Source: an uncultured Oscillibacter sp. (lineage in GTDB: Bacteria; Bacillota; Clostridia; Oscillospirales; Oscillospiraceae). From it: a stretch of 57,267 bases of DNA. The position numbers were made by a program, and so were the translations under genes. This document shows positions 7,333 to 16,300 of the stretch, piece by piece. Numbering within the stretch: the first letter of the stretch is position 1; every line of letters starts with the position of its first letter. Under the pieces are notes generated by a model that searched no databases, was not told where the DNA came from, and saw only the letters and a list, made by a program, of their open reading frames with translations. The stretch spans positions 1 to 57,267 of the forward strand of contig NZ_CAJUBK010000009.1 of the NCBI RefSeq assembly GCF_910584465.1, in the 5' to 3' direction.

Positions 7333-8225
7333 AAAAGACATCCCCCCTCCTGCTGGCTCTTGCGCTTTTGGCGGGCTGCGCGGCGCCCGCCCCAGAGGGA
7401 CCGGAGCCTTTGCCGGACGAGCCCCCGGCGGAGGCGGGGACACCCTCCCTGCCGGAGCCCCGGCAGCTGGAGCCGATCTCCGCCCCTGCCGTGGTGACGG
7501 AGGGGCGGGCCCCGGCGGAGGACTATGATCTGCCGCCCCTTCCCCGAGATACGGACTGGAGGACCTATCGAAATAACGCGGAGCGCTGGGTCACCGACGG
7601 CCCAAGCATCGCTGTCCTGGCAGAAGACCGGGAGGCGGACGCAGTCCTTTACGGTCTGCCCCTGTACGCCGACACCTCCCAGGAGACCGCCCTCATCCGC
7701 TGGGGGGACTGCCTGGCGGAGTTCGACTGGACGCTCTTCCCCGGCCCCAGCATGGCCCTTCCTCAAATAAAGGGGCTTGATACCGGCCTTGGAGTAGAGG
7801 AGCTCGCCGTCATCTGCCAGGTGGGCACCGGCACGGGGGTCTCCATTGCGGAACTGCATATCCTGGAAAAGGGCCCCGACGGGACTTTGACGGCTCACAC
7901 CTTCCCCGAGAGCCTCTGGCAGGAGGAGCTCCCCAAGCTGTTCGACACCGCTGAACTCAACGGGCGGACCTTCGCCATACTGGGCCATGAGCTGGTAGAG
8001 TTCCAGCATGAGGGATCGGAGCTGGACCTGGAGTCGGCTTCCTTCGGCATGATCGCGGACTTCGAGACAACGGACTGGGGCGGGCTCCGGTTCCGGGGCG
8101 CGTTCTGCCTGAGCCCGCCGGACAGCGCCGCCCCCTGCTATGTGGCGGAGACTTCAGCCGAAGTCCTTCTGGAGGACGGCGTGTTCATCCTGCAAGACCT
8201 TCACCTTTACAGCTATCATCAATAG
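7329..8225 (+). CDS. Lipoprotein, first of a tandem pair
   Basis: The start at 7329 (ATGA overlap with tatD) gives a 298-aa protein with a signal peptide and lipobox LLAGC (Cys about residue 17), followed by a Pro/Glu-rich linker. The body shares long blocks with the next gene: EGRAPAEDY, ALIRWGD-LAEFDW, GTGTGVSIAELHILEKGPDGTLT, NGRTFAILG. Such GTGTGVS-ELH segments occur in FG-GAP/VCBS-like repeats of clostridial extracellular proteins. The function is unknown; it presumably faces outside on the membrane. The pair clearly arose by duplication. Confidence 0.8.
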   Translation: MKKTSPLLLALALLAGCAAPAPEGPEPLPDEPPAEAGTPSLPEPRQLEPISAPAVVTEGRAPAEDYDLPPLPRDTDWRTYRNNAERWVTDGPSIAVLAEDREADAVLYGLPLYADTSQETALIRWGDCLAEFDWTLFPGPSMALPQIKGLDTGLGVEELAVICQVGTGTGVSIAELHILEKGPDGTLTAHTFPESLWQEELPKLFDTAELNGRTFAILGHELVEFQHEGSELDLESASFGMIADFETTDWGGLRFRGAFCLSPPDSAAPCYVAETSAEVLLEDGVFILQDLHLYSYHQ

Positions 8226-8236
8226 AAAGGATCCGC

Positions 8237-9106
8237 ATGAAAAAATGGACCGTTGCCCTCTCCCTCCTGCTGGCCTTGACCAGCTGCGCCTCCCCCGCCC
8301 CGGCGGAGCCGGATGCCCCGCCCGAGGAGCCTCCGGCGGTCTCAGAGACCGCCTCTCTCCCCGCGCTGACCCCGCTGGCGGAGCTCACCACCCCCGCTGA
8401 GATCACGGAGGGCCGGGCTCCGGCGGAGGGATATCAGCTGCCTCACATTCCGCCCCTGGGCCCTTTCACGGATGACGACTTCCCGGTGCTGGCGTCGGAG
8501 CTGCCGGAGGCGGACGCCGCTCTCTACGGCCTCCAGTGGGACAAGGCCCTCATCCGCTGGGGAGACAGTCTGGCGGAGTTCGACTGGCCCTGGCTGACGT
8601 CCCAGCAGATCCTCCCCCGGCTCTACTGCTTCGATCTGGACGATGACTGGGAGGACGAGCTGATCGCCGTCTGCCACCCCGGCACCGGGACTGGGGTCTC
8701 CGTCGACGAGCTGCACGTCCTGGAGAAGGGCCCCGACGGGACCCTGACGGACTGCGCCCTCCCCTGGGAGTTTTTCAGAGAGGACCTGAGCGAAGCCATG
8801 TCCGTGGAGACGGTCAACGGGCGGACCTATTCCATCCTGGGGGCGGAGCTGACGGACATCACGGAGCTTTTGCAGGAGCAGGAGGAAGGGGACCCGGCAT
8901 GCATCGAAGGGCTCTGCGCCGGGGACATCGTCAGTTTCGAGGTCATCCCGGAGCCCCTCTTTTACGGGGAGAGCCTCCGCTTCCGCGGGTCCGCCTGGCT
9001 GGACGGCGAAGGCTTCCATCCCACGCTCTCCTACGCGGCGGAGGTAGACGCGGTGGTCCGCTATCAGGACGGCGTGTTCACCCTGTCCCAGATCCATCTG
9101 AGCTGA
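8237..9106 (+). CDS. Lipoprotein, second of a tandem pair
   Basis: This 289-aa paralogue of the preceding gene has signal peptide and lipobox LTSC (Cys about residue 15), then the same Pro/Glu-rich linker and shared blocks (EGRAPAEGY, ALIRWGDSLAEFDW, GTGTGVSVDELHVLEKGPDGTLT, NGRTYSILG). It carries a clearer acidic stretch FDLDDDWEDELIAV, which looks like a calcium-binding FG-GAP/VCBS-type loop that is eroded in the first copy. It begins 11 nt after the first copy, so the two are co-transcribed. No enzymatic motif is visible. Confidence 0.8.
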   Translation: MKKWTVALSLLLALTSCASPAPAEPDAPPEEPPAVSETASLPALTPLAELTTPAEITEGRAPAEGYQLPHIPPLGPFTDDDFPVLASELPEADAALYGLQWDKALIRWGDSLAEFDWPWLTSQQILPRLYCFDLDDDWEDELIAVCHPGTGTGVSVDELHVLEKGPDGTLTDCALPWEFFREDLSEAMSVETVNGRTYSILGAELTDITELLQEQEEGDPACIEGLCAGDIVSFEVIPEPLFYGESLRFRGSAWLDGEGFHPTLSYAAEVDAVVRYQDGVFTLSQIHLS

Positions 9107-9128
9107 CGACGAATAAGGAGCGATATCC

Positions 9129-9749
9129 ATGGAAAAAGGCTTCACCATCACCTATGAGTACGGGGAAAACCTGTATGTCAACACCACGAACCGCTGCAAC
9201 TTCAACTGTGAGTTCTGCCTCCGGCACAACGGGCACGGCGGCAGCATCTACACCCACAACCTCTGGCTGGAGCGGGAGCCCACCCGGGAGGAGATCTTGG
9301 CGGACATCGAGGCCCGAGACCTCTCCAAGTACGGCCAGCTGGTCTTCTGCGGCTTCGGCGAGCCCAGCTACCGCATCGACGACATCTGCTGGGTCATCGA
9401 CCAGCTCAAGGCCAAGGGCAAAAAGCCCTTCACCCGCATGGACACCAACGGCACCGGCAGCCTCATCCACGGCCGGGACATCGCGCCGGACTTCGCCGGG
9501 CGGTTCGACATGGTGTCCATCTCCCTGAACACCGACACGGCGGAGCGATACGACGCCCTCTGCCACCCCGCCCAGGCGGGGGCCTACGAGGCCATGAAGT
9601 CCTTCGCCAAGGAGCTGCGGCAGTATGTGCCCACGGTGATGATGACCGTGGTGGACACGATCCCCCCGGAGGAGATCGAGGCGTGCCGGAAGATCTGCGA
9701 GGAGGAGATCGGCGCGGTCTACCGGGTGCGAAAGTATATCGAAGATTGA
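9129..9749 (+). CDS. TatD-associated radical SAM protein
   Basis: The 206-aa protein carries the radical SAM cluster motif CNFNCEFC (CxxxCxxC, about residues 24-31), then a GFGEP motif for SAM binding and MDTNGTGS and SISLNTD strands of the partial TIM barrel. It matches the short radical SAM family that is regularly encoded next to tatD; here the two tandem lipoprotein genes separate it from tatD. The substrate is unknown. No C-terminal extra cluster is seen. The linkage suggests a shared pathway, but what TatD and the SAM enzyme do together is not established. Confidence 0.85.
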   Translation: MEKGFTITYEYGENLYVNTTNRCNFNCEFCLRHNGHGGSIYTHNLWLEREPTREEILADIEARDLSKYGQLVFCGFGEPSYRIDDICWVIDQLKAKGKKPFTRMDTNGTGSLIHGRDIAPDFAGRFDMVSISLNTDTAERYDALCHPAQAGAYEAMKSFAKELRQYVPTVMMTVVDTIPPEEIEACRKICEEEIGAVYRVRKYIED

Positions 9750-9809
9750 GGGGGCTCCCTCCAATACGAACGACCGTCCCGTTCTCGGGACAAGAAAGAG
9801 AGGAAGGCT

Positions 9810-10049
9810 ATGTTCCATCTCCTTGGTTCCTTGATCATGGGCGCCCTGGTGGGCACCATCGCCGGGAAGCTGATGGATGCCGAGGGCGGACTGCTCCGCA
9901 GCATCCTCATCGGCATCGTCGGCTCCGTCGTGGGCAGCGCGGTCTTCGGCCTGATCGGCTTCTACGCGTACGGCTGGATCGCCGGCCTCATCGTCGACGT
10001 GGCCGGCGCGTGCCTGTTCATCTGGCTGGGACGGAAACTGTTCCGCTGA
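9810..10049 (+). CDS. GlsB/YeaQ/YmgE family membrane protein
   Basis: The 79-aa protein consists of three hydrophobic, Gly-rich helices with the family pattern GALVGTIAGKLM and ILIGIVGSVVGSAVFGLIG. These small stress-linked membrane proteins (transglycosylase-associated family) have no established biochemical activity. AGGAAGG precedes the ATG. It closes the plus-strand block and is followed by a very strong hairpin. Confidence 0.85.
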   Translation: MFHLLGSLIMGALVGTIAGKLMDAEGGLLRSILIGIVGSVVGSAVFGLIGFYAYGWIAGLIVDVAGACLFIWLGRKLFR

Positions 10050-10060
10050 ACCGCCGGCAA

Positions 10061-10100
10061 AAGGGGGAGCGCTTCCACCGAAAGGTGGAAGCGCTCCCTG
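10061..10100. terminator. Bidirectional terminator hairpin
   Basis: A perfect 15-bp stem (arms 10065-10079 and 10084-10098) closed by a GAAA tetraloop lies between the converging glsB-like and VOC genes. On the minus strand it is followed by CCTTTT; on the plus strand by TGCTTTAC. It can serve both genes. Confidence 0.8.
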
Positions 10101-10102
10101 CT

Positions 10103-10501
10103 TTACAGCATATGCAGCAGCTCGATCTGCTCGCCCGAGGGGCCGGTGAAGAACCAGTTCTCCAGGCCCCCGAAAAGGTCCGGCAGGACCTTCTTCTCCG
10201 GCGTCATGAACGTGTCCACTCCCGCGGCCCGGATCTTGGCGGCGGCGGCGTCCAGGTCGTCCACCAGGATGGCGATATGGGGGATGCTCCCCTCTCCCAT
10301 CTGGACCGGCGCAGGGCTCCGGATCAGCTCCAGCGTGATGCCCCCGAAGGAGACCAGCGCCAGCTCCTTCTCCCCTCCCGGCGTGGGCACGCTGCCCCGG
10401 GCGGTCACCTCGCCGCCCAGCGCCTCATAAAAGGCCGCGCTCTCCCCGATGTCCCGGGTGTATATGGCCACATGGCCCAATCCTTGAAAATGTCCTCCCA
10501 T
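10103..10501 (-). CDS. VOC (glyoxalase-like) protein
   Basis: The 132-aa protein has two beta-alpha-beta-beta-beta modules: GLGHVAIYTRDIGESAAFYEALGGEV...LELI and IPHIAILVDDLDAAAAKIRAAGV...FFTGPSGEQIELLHM. Candidate metal ligands are His10, Glu (TLELI), His (PHIAI) and Glu (QIELL). This is the glyoxalase I / methylmalonyl-CoA epimerase fold; the substrate cannot be told. GAGGAGAGAGGG precedes the ATG. It lies downstream of thiolase, separated by hairpins, so a link to acyl-CoA metabolism is only suggestive. Confidence 0.85.
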   Translation of the reverse strand: MGGHFQGLGHVAIYTRDIGESAAFYEALGGEVTARGSVPTPGGEKELALVSFGGITLELIRSPAPVQMGEGSIPHIAILVDDLDAAAAKIRAAGVDTFMTPEKKVLPDLFGGLENWFFTGPSGEQIELLHML

Positions 10502-10525
10502 GCGTCCCTCTCTCCTCGATATCGA

Positions 10526-10620
10526 AGAGGGGCCCGAAGGCCCCTCTCCTGCTTTGCCGCCGCTCCGGCGGCCTGCCGTCAGGCCGCCGGAGGAGCGGAC
10601 GTCCTCTTGACCGCTCCCCT
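10526..10620. terminator. Hairpin pair between thiolase and VOC genes
   Basis: A 9-bp stem with CGAA loop (arms 10526-10534 and 10539-10547) is followed by a GC-rich palindrome around CCGGCGGCCTG/CAGGCCGCCGG. These follow the thiolase stop on the minus strand and precede the VOC ribosome site. They lack a strong T-run, so termination may be partial. Confidence 0.5.
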
Positions 10621-10635
10621 CTCAGGGGGAACCGC

Positions 10636-11892
10636 TCAGCACTTCTCGAACACGGTGGCGACGCCCATGCCGCCGCCGATGCAGAGGGTGGCCAGGCCCT
10701 TCTTCGCGTCGTCGCGCTTTTGCATCTCGTGCAGCAGCGTGACGATGATGCGGGCGCCGGAAGCGCCGACGGGGTGGCCCAGGGCGATGGCGCCGCCGTT
10801 GACGTTGACCTTCGCCATGTCGAAGCCCAGCTCACGGGCCACGGCGATGGACTGGGCGGCGAAGGCCTCGTTGGCCTCGACCAGGTCGATGTCGTCGATG
10901 GTCACGCCGGCCTTCTTCATAGCCGCGCGGGAAGCGGGCACGGGGCCCACGCCCATGATCTTGGGATCCACGCCGCCCTGGCCCCAGCCGATCAGCTTGG
11001 CCATGGGCTTCAGGCCGTACTTCTCCACGGCCTCGCCGGAGGCCAGGATGATGGCGGCCGCGCCGTCGTTGATGCCGGAGGCATTGGCCGCGGTGACGCG
11101 CTGCTGGCCCTTATCCTCGGTCTCCTTCTTGCCGGTGACCTCGAAGGTGTGCACGACCTGGGGCTCCGGAGACTCGGGGCCCACGGGGAACGCGCCGCGG
11201 AGCTTCGCGATGCCCTCGGCGGTGACGCCGGCCTTGGGGAACTCGTCGACCTTGAAGTCCACGACCTGCTTCTTCACCTTCACGGGGACGGGGACGATCT
11301 CCGCGTCGAACCTGCCGGCCTTCTGCGCGGCCTCGGTCTTCTGCTGGGAGGCGGCGGCGAACTCGTCCTGCTCCTGGCGGGTGATGCCCCAGATGTCATT
11401 GATGTTCTCGGCGGTGGTGCCCATGTGATAGTTGTTATAGGCGTCCCACAGGCCGTCCTTGATCATGGTGTCGACCAGCTTCTTGTCGCCCATGCGGGCG
11501 CCCCAGCGGGCGTCCATGGAGGCGAAGGGAGCGGCGCTCATGTTCTCCGTGCCGCCGCAGACGACCACGTCCGCGTCGCCGGCGAGGATGGAGCGGGCGC
11601 CCTCGATGAGAGACTTCATGCCGGAGCCGCAGACCATGCCCACGGTGTAAGCGGGGACGGAATAGGGGATGCCGGCCTTGATGGAGACCTGGCGGGCCAC
11701 GTTCTGGCCCTGGGCGGCGGTCAGGATGCAGCCGAACATGACCTCGTCCACGTCCTCGGGCTTCACGCCGGCGCGGTTCAGGGCCTCCTTCACCACGATG
11801 GCGCCCAGCTCGGCGGCGGGGGTGTTCTTCAGACTGCCGCCAAAGGAGCCGATGGCGGTACGGCAGCAGTTCACGACATAAAGATCTTTCAT
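10636..11892 (-). CDS. thlA: Acetyl-CoA C-acetyltransferase (thiolase)
   Basis: The enzyme condenses two acetyl-CoA to acetoacetyl-CoA, the entry step of clostridial butyrate synthesis. Catalytic residues are visible: Cys88 in GMVCGSGMKS, His373 in GGAIALGHPVGASGAR and Cys404 in CIGGGMG. At 418 aa it is longer than the usual 390-395; the excess is a segment at about residues 236-264 (PVGPESPEPQ...TGKKETEDKGQQ) between the conserved KLRGAF and RVTAANASGINDGAAA blocks. A near-consensus promoter lies upstream, so the gene is probably monocistronic and strongly expressed. The other butyrate genes are not in the window. Confidence 0.95.
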   Translation of the reverse strand: MKDLYVVNCCRTAIGSFGGSLKNTPAAELGAIVVKEALNRAGVKPEDVDEVMFGCILTAAQGQNVARQVSIKAGIPYSVPAYTVGMVCGSGMKSLIEGARSILAGDADVVVCGGTENMSAAPFASMDARWGARMGDKKLVDTMIKDGLWDAYNNYHMGTTAENINDIWGITRQEQDEFAAASQQKTEAAQKAGRFDAEIVPVPVKVKKQVVDFKVDEFPKAGVTAEGIAKLRGAFPVGPESPEPQVVHTFEVTGKKETEDKGQQRVTAANASGINDGAAAIILASGEAVEKYGLKPMAKLIGWGQGGVDPKIMGVGPVPASRAAMKKAGVTIDDIDLVEANEAFAAQSIAVARELGFDMAKVNVNGGAIALGHPVGASGARIIVTLLHEMQKRDDAKKGLATLCIGGGMGVATVFEKC

Positions 11893-12010
11893 GATGTTCC
11901 TCCGTTTTGTAATATTTTGGCAGCTCGGCGGGCCGCCGGGGTCTCAACGGACGGGGCGGGACGGACCGCGGACCTTTCGACGCTCCGCCGACCGCCCTCT
12001 TCTGTTTATC

Positions 12011-12039
12011 ATTATAGACAGTTTCCCCGGCCCCGTCAA
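12011..12039 (-). promoter_or_regulatory. Strong sigma-A promoter of thiolase
   Basis: On the minus strand TTGACG (12039-12034) and TATAAT (12016-12011) are spaced 17 bp, near-consensus. The transcript leader is about 110 nt and contains an unremarkable GC-rich stretch. Confidence 0.85.
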
Positions 12040-12081
12040 TGGGCTTTCGTCAGGTTTTACAATTTCGTTAAATCTTTGACG

Positions 12082-12115
12082 ACTTTGCCAAAGTTTTCGT
12101 CAAGGTGACGAAAAC
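12082..12115. promoter_or_regulatory. Two adjacent palindromes upstream of the thiolase promoter
   Basis: ACTTTG-c-CAAAGT (12082-12094) is directly followed by a perfect 10-bp inverted repeat with 3-nt spacer (12093-12102 / 12106-12115, GTTTTCGTCA). They lie 43-76 bp beyond the -35 box of the thiolase promoter and 26 bp after the stop of the PpiC-like gene. They could be regulator sites for thiolase or a terminator of the upstream gene; the weak T-run argues against the latter alone. Confidence 0.5.
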
Positions 12116-12140
12116 TCCGTCCTCCCCCGGCGCCCGGCCC

Positions 12141-13151
12141 CTACGCATCCTCCTCCCGCAGTCCCAGGAGCGCCTCGTCGAAGGCGGAGGCATCCAGCCG
12201 GTCGTAAGCGGGCGTCGTCCGGATCAGCGCGTCCTCGGTCGCCTCCTGGAGGAGCCGGTCGAACGCCTCCCCCGCCAGCGCCGTGCCGTCCGAGGCCAGG
12301 CGGCGGAGGATGGAGAAGCCCTCCTCCGACTCCAGGATGCCGGACCACTGGCCCTCCTCCAGCGCCTGAGCGGCTTCCTCCAGGGCAGGCGGCAGGGTCC
12401 CGTCCCCCGGCAGGAACGACCGGGGCCCTGCCGTATCGGCCCCCTCCGCCGCCAGGAGCGGGAAGGCCGCTCCCGGGTCTTCCGCGCTGTTCAGGCGGGA
12501 GAAGACCGCCGCCGCTTCCTCCCGGGCCGCCTCCCGGTCCTCCCCCGCGCCGATCAGGATGCGGTCCACCGTTAGGCCCTCCGCCGGCTCCAAGAGCTCC
12601 GAAAGCTCGCTGCCCTCCGTGAGGACGAGCTCGTAGAGCTTGGCGTAGAGCATCCCCACCTCCGCCAGCTCCTCCGCCCGGAGGCGGTCCAGCCCCAGGT
12701 CCGCCAGCTCCCCCAAATAGGCTTCCTCTCCCCCGTGGGCCTCCGACTGCTCCTCCCAGAGCCCGGTCAGGGACGCCCGCTCCTTCTCGCTCAAGACGCA
12801 GCCGTACCGCTCCGCCCAGTTCTCCACGGTCGCGTAGAGGGCCGTGTCGGCCAGGGCCTGATCCTTGGCGTAGTCCGCCAGGGTGCCCCCGGTGACCGGT
12901 GCTCCCCAGTCCAGCGCCATCCCGCCGTCCTCATATTTCTCCCGGATCTGGTCGCAGGTGAAGGCCAGCCAGTAGAGATACCGCCACGCCGGGATCTCCC
13001 GGCCGTCCACGCTCAGGAGGATCGTCTCCTCCGCCAGCTCCGCCGCCCGGCCCAGCAGGGAGGCGTCCTCTCTCCTCCCCTCTCTTTCCAGGGCGCAGCC
13101 GCTCAGCCCCACGCAGAGGGCCAGTGCCAGCGCCGCCGCCCGTTTCCTCAT
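12141..13151 (-). CDS. PpiC/PrsA-like foldase lipoprotein
   Basis: The start at 13151 (GGAGGAG upstream) gives a 336-aa protein with signal peptide MRKRAAALALALCVGLSGC and lipobox LSGC. The body resembles SurA/PrsA: an N-terminal helical chaperone domain starting VDGREIPAWRYLYWLAF and a parvulin-type domain with ILIGAGEDREAAREEA and EEGQWSGILESEEGFSILRRL. Known relatives assist folding of exported proteins outside the membrane. Catalytic competence of the parvulin part is not certain because it is shortened. It lies 231 nt downstream of mfd with strong hairpins between. Confidence 0.8.
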   Translation of the reverse strand: MRKRAAALALALCVGLSGCALEREGRREDASLLGRAAELAEETILLSVDGREIPAWRYLYWLAFTCDQIREKYEDGGMALDWGAPVTGGTLADYAKDQALADTALYATVENWAERYGCVLSEKERASLTGLWEEQSEAHGGEEAYLGELADLGLDRLRAEELAEVGMLYAKLYELVLTEGSELSELLEPAEGLTVDRILIGAGEDREAAREEAAAVFSRLNSAEDPGAAFPLLAAEGADTAGPRSFLPGDGTLPPALEEAAQALEEGQWSGILESEEGFSILRRLASDGTALAGEAFDRLLQEATEDALIRTTPAYDRLDASAFDEALLGLREEDA

Positions 13152-13221
13152 CGCTCCCACTCCTCCCCTTCCAAGGTCGTCCACTCCCACTATATGGGTG
13201 AGGCATGGGGGATATGACAAG

Positions 13222-13372
13222 GCGCGGGGACATGGCGTCCCCGCGCGCAGGCTGTCGAAAACGAGAGGGACCCTTCCTGGGTCCCTCTCGTGACGCTCTT
13301 CCTCCCCGTCGAGGAAGGTCTCGCTGCTTTCGCGACGCTCCGGAGCGCGGGGACGCTATGTCCCCGCGCTCC
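13222..13372. repeat. Hairpin cluster with copy A of a dispersed 54-bp repeat
   Basis: The mfd/PpiC gap holds three strong hairpins. The outer two share the 10-bp arm GCGCGGGGAC (13222-13246 and, extended to 13 bp, 13342-13372). Between them, 13261-13314 is a 13-bp stem with TTCCT loop followed by a non-palindromic tail TGACGCTCTTCCTCCCCG. That stem plus tail recurs at 21476-21529 and, inverted, at 24567-24620. On the minus strand the hairpins follow the mfd stop and may terminate it. Confidence 0.75.
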
Positions 13373-13381
13373 CGCCGATCC

Positions 13382-16300
13382 TCATCCTTGGCTTTGCAGC
13401 GCCAGATCCTCCACCAGCTCCATGGCGCTCTCCAGCGCGTCCGCGCCGGGCTTCAGCTTCAGGCTCAGCGCCGGGTCCTCCCCGGCGGCCACCGTGAGCC
13501 GCTGGCGGTACTTGTTCAGCCCGCAGACCCGCACCACCGCCTCCGGGCGGAAGACCGCCAGCTGGAAGCGGAGGACGTCCCTCTTCTGGGTGATGTCCGA
13601 GACCCCCGCCTTCGCCGCCGCCGCCCGCAGGAGGGCCACGTCCAGCAGGGCCAACACCGGCTTCGGCGCCTCGCCGTAGCGGTCCAGCAGCTCGTCCAGC
13701 AGGTCCGAGGCGTCGTCGTTGGAGCGGATGGCGGCGATGCGCCGGTAGAGGTCCATCCGCTGCTCCGGGGAGGAGACGTAACGCTCCGGGATGTTGGCGT
13801 TGACGGTCAGGTCGGCGGAGCACTCCGTCTCGATCTGCTTCTCCTCGCCCCGCTCCTCCAGGACCGCCTCCTCCAGGAGCTTCAAATAGAGGTCGTAGCC
13901 CACGCTCATGAGATACCCGGACTGCTCCGGCCCCAGCAGGTTCCCCGCGCCCCGGATCTCCAGGTCCCGCATGGCGATGCGGAAGCCCGAACCGAACTCC
14001 ACGTACTCCCGGATGGCCGAGAGGCGCTTCGCCGCGACCTCCTGGAGCACCTTCCCCTTCCGGAAGGTCAGATAGGCGTAAGCCCGACGGGCGCTGCGGC
14101 CGATGCGGCCCCGGATCTGGTGGAGCTGGGCCAGGCCCATCTTGTCCGCGTCCTCGATGATCAGGGTGTTCACGTTGGAGATGTCGATGCCCGTCTCGAT
14201 GATGGTGGTGCAGACCAGCACGTCCGCCTCCCCGTCCACCATGGCCCGCATGACGGAGGAGAGCTCCTGCTCGCTCATCTTCCCGTGGCCGGTGACCACG
14301 CGCACCTCCGCTCCCAGCATCTTCTGGATGCGGGAGGCGGTCAGGTCGATGCTCTCCACCCGGTTGTGCAGGTAATAGATCTGCCCGCCCCGGCCCAGCT
14401 CCTTCCGCATGGCGTCCTCCAGGATGGCCCAGTCGTGCTCCAGCACGTAGGTCTGGACCGGCTGGCGGTCCGCCGGGGGCTCCTCGATGGTGCTCATGTC
14501 CCGGAGGCCCGAGAGGGCCATGTTCAGCGTCCGGGGGATGGGCGTGGCGGAGAGGGTCAGCACGTCCACCTGGCGGCTCAGCTCCTTCAGCCGCTCCTTG
14601 TGGCTGACGCCGAAGCGCTGCTCCTCGTCGATGATCAGCAGCCCCAGGTCCTTGAAGGCCATGTCCTTTTGCAGCAGCTTATGGGTGCCGATCAGCAGGT
14701 CCACCCGGCCCCCCTTCGCGGCCTCCAGGATGCGCTTGGCCTCCTTGGGGGCGGTGAAGCGGGATAGGACCTCGATCCTCACCGGGAAGTCCCGGAAGCG
14801 GCCCATGGCCGTGGCGTAATGCTGCTGGGCCAGGACGGTGGTGGGCACCAGGATGGCGGCCTGCTTGCCGTCCAGCACGCACTTCATCACCGCCCGGAGG
14901 GCCACCTCCGTCTTGCCGTAGCCCACGTCGCCGCAGAGCAGGCGGTCCATGGGCCGGGGCGCCTCCATGTCCTTCTTGATCTCCGCCACCGCCCGGAGCT
15001 GGTCGTCCGTCTCCGCGTAGGGGAACGCCTCCTCGAACTCCCGCTGCCAGGGGGAGTCCTGGGAGAAGGCGAAGCCGGGGCGGCGCTGGCGTTCGGCGTA
15101 GAGCGCCGTCAGGCCCTTGGCCAGGTCCTTGACGGCCCTCTTGGCCCGCACCTTCTGCTTGGCCCACTCGGTGCCGCCCAGCTTGCTCAGCTTCTGGCGG
15201 TGCTCACCGTCCTCCCCGCCGCCGATGTATTTGGAGACCATGTCCAGCTGCGTGGCGGGGACGTAGAGGCAGTCGCCTCCGGCGTAGTCGATCTTGATAT
15301 AGTCCTTCTCCACGCCGTCCACCGGCATCCGCTGGATGCCGGCGAAGCGCCCCACGCCGTGGTGGGTGTGGACCACCAGGTCGCCGGGCTTCAGGTCCGT
15401 GTAGGACTGGATCTTTTGGCGGTTGGAGCCCTTGTCCGGCCGGGCCTTCTTCCGGGCCGGGGCCATGAGCTGGCCCTCGGTCAGCACCGCCAGCCGGAGC
15501 GCCGGCCACTCGCACCCGGCGGAGAGCGCGCCCACCGAGATCCGGATCTCCCCCAGAGCCGGCATGGCGCTCCCCTCCAGGTCCAGGGCGGCGGGGATGC
15601 CGCGCTCCGCCAGCAGGCCGTGGAGGTTCTTCGCCCGGGCCTCCCCGCCGCAGAGGAGGAGCACGGCGCTGCCGCTGCGCCGGTACTGCTCCAGGTCCGC
15701 CACGGCGGTCTCCAGGCTGCCGCCATAGGAGCTGAGCTGCCGGGCGTCGACGCTGAGCAGGCCCCGGGGCGGGAGGGGGCAGCGGGAGGTGGGCAGGGCG
15801 TTGGCCATGATGACCGGGAATTCCGCCAGCTCGGCATAGAGCTCCTCGGCGGAGAGCAGCAGCTTGGCGTACTCCCCCGCCAGGACGCCCGCCTCCATCA
15901 TCGCCTCCAGATCCTGCCGGGCCTGGAGCAGGGCCCCCTTGGCCCGCTCGTCCACCCGTCCCGCCTCGCAGAGGAACACCACGGCGTCCCGGGGCAGGTA
16001 GTGGGCCCCGGCGGTGGCCTTGGGATAGACGGCGGCGAGGTAGCGGTCCAGCCCGTCGGGGATGGAGCCGTTCCTCAGCCGCTCGCCGTCCTCCCGGAGG
16101 CGGGCGGCGGCGGGCCCCTCCTCCCCCAGCTTCGCCGCCAGGGCCAGGAGCTTCGCCGCCAGGCCCTCCAGCCCGCCCTCCGCCTGCCGGGGCAGGACCT
16201 CGGCGGCGGGGAGCAGCAGGGCGGTGTCCAGGTTCACGGTCCGGCGCTGGGTGCCGGGGTCGAAGGCCCCCATGGAGTCGATCTCGTCGTCGAAGAACTC

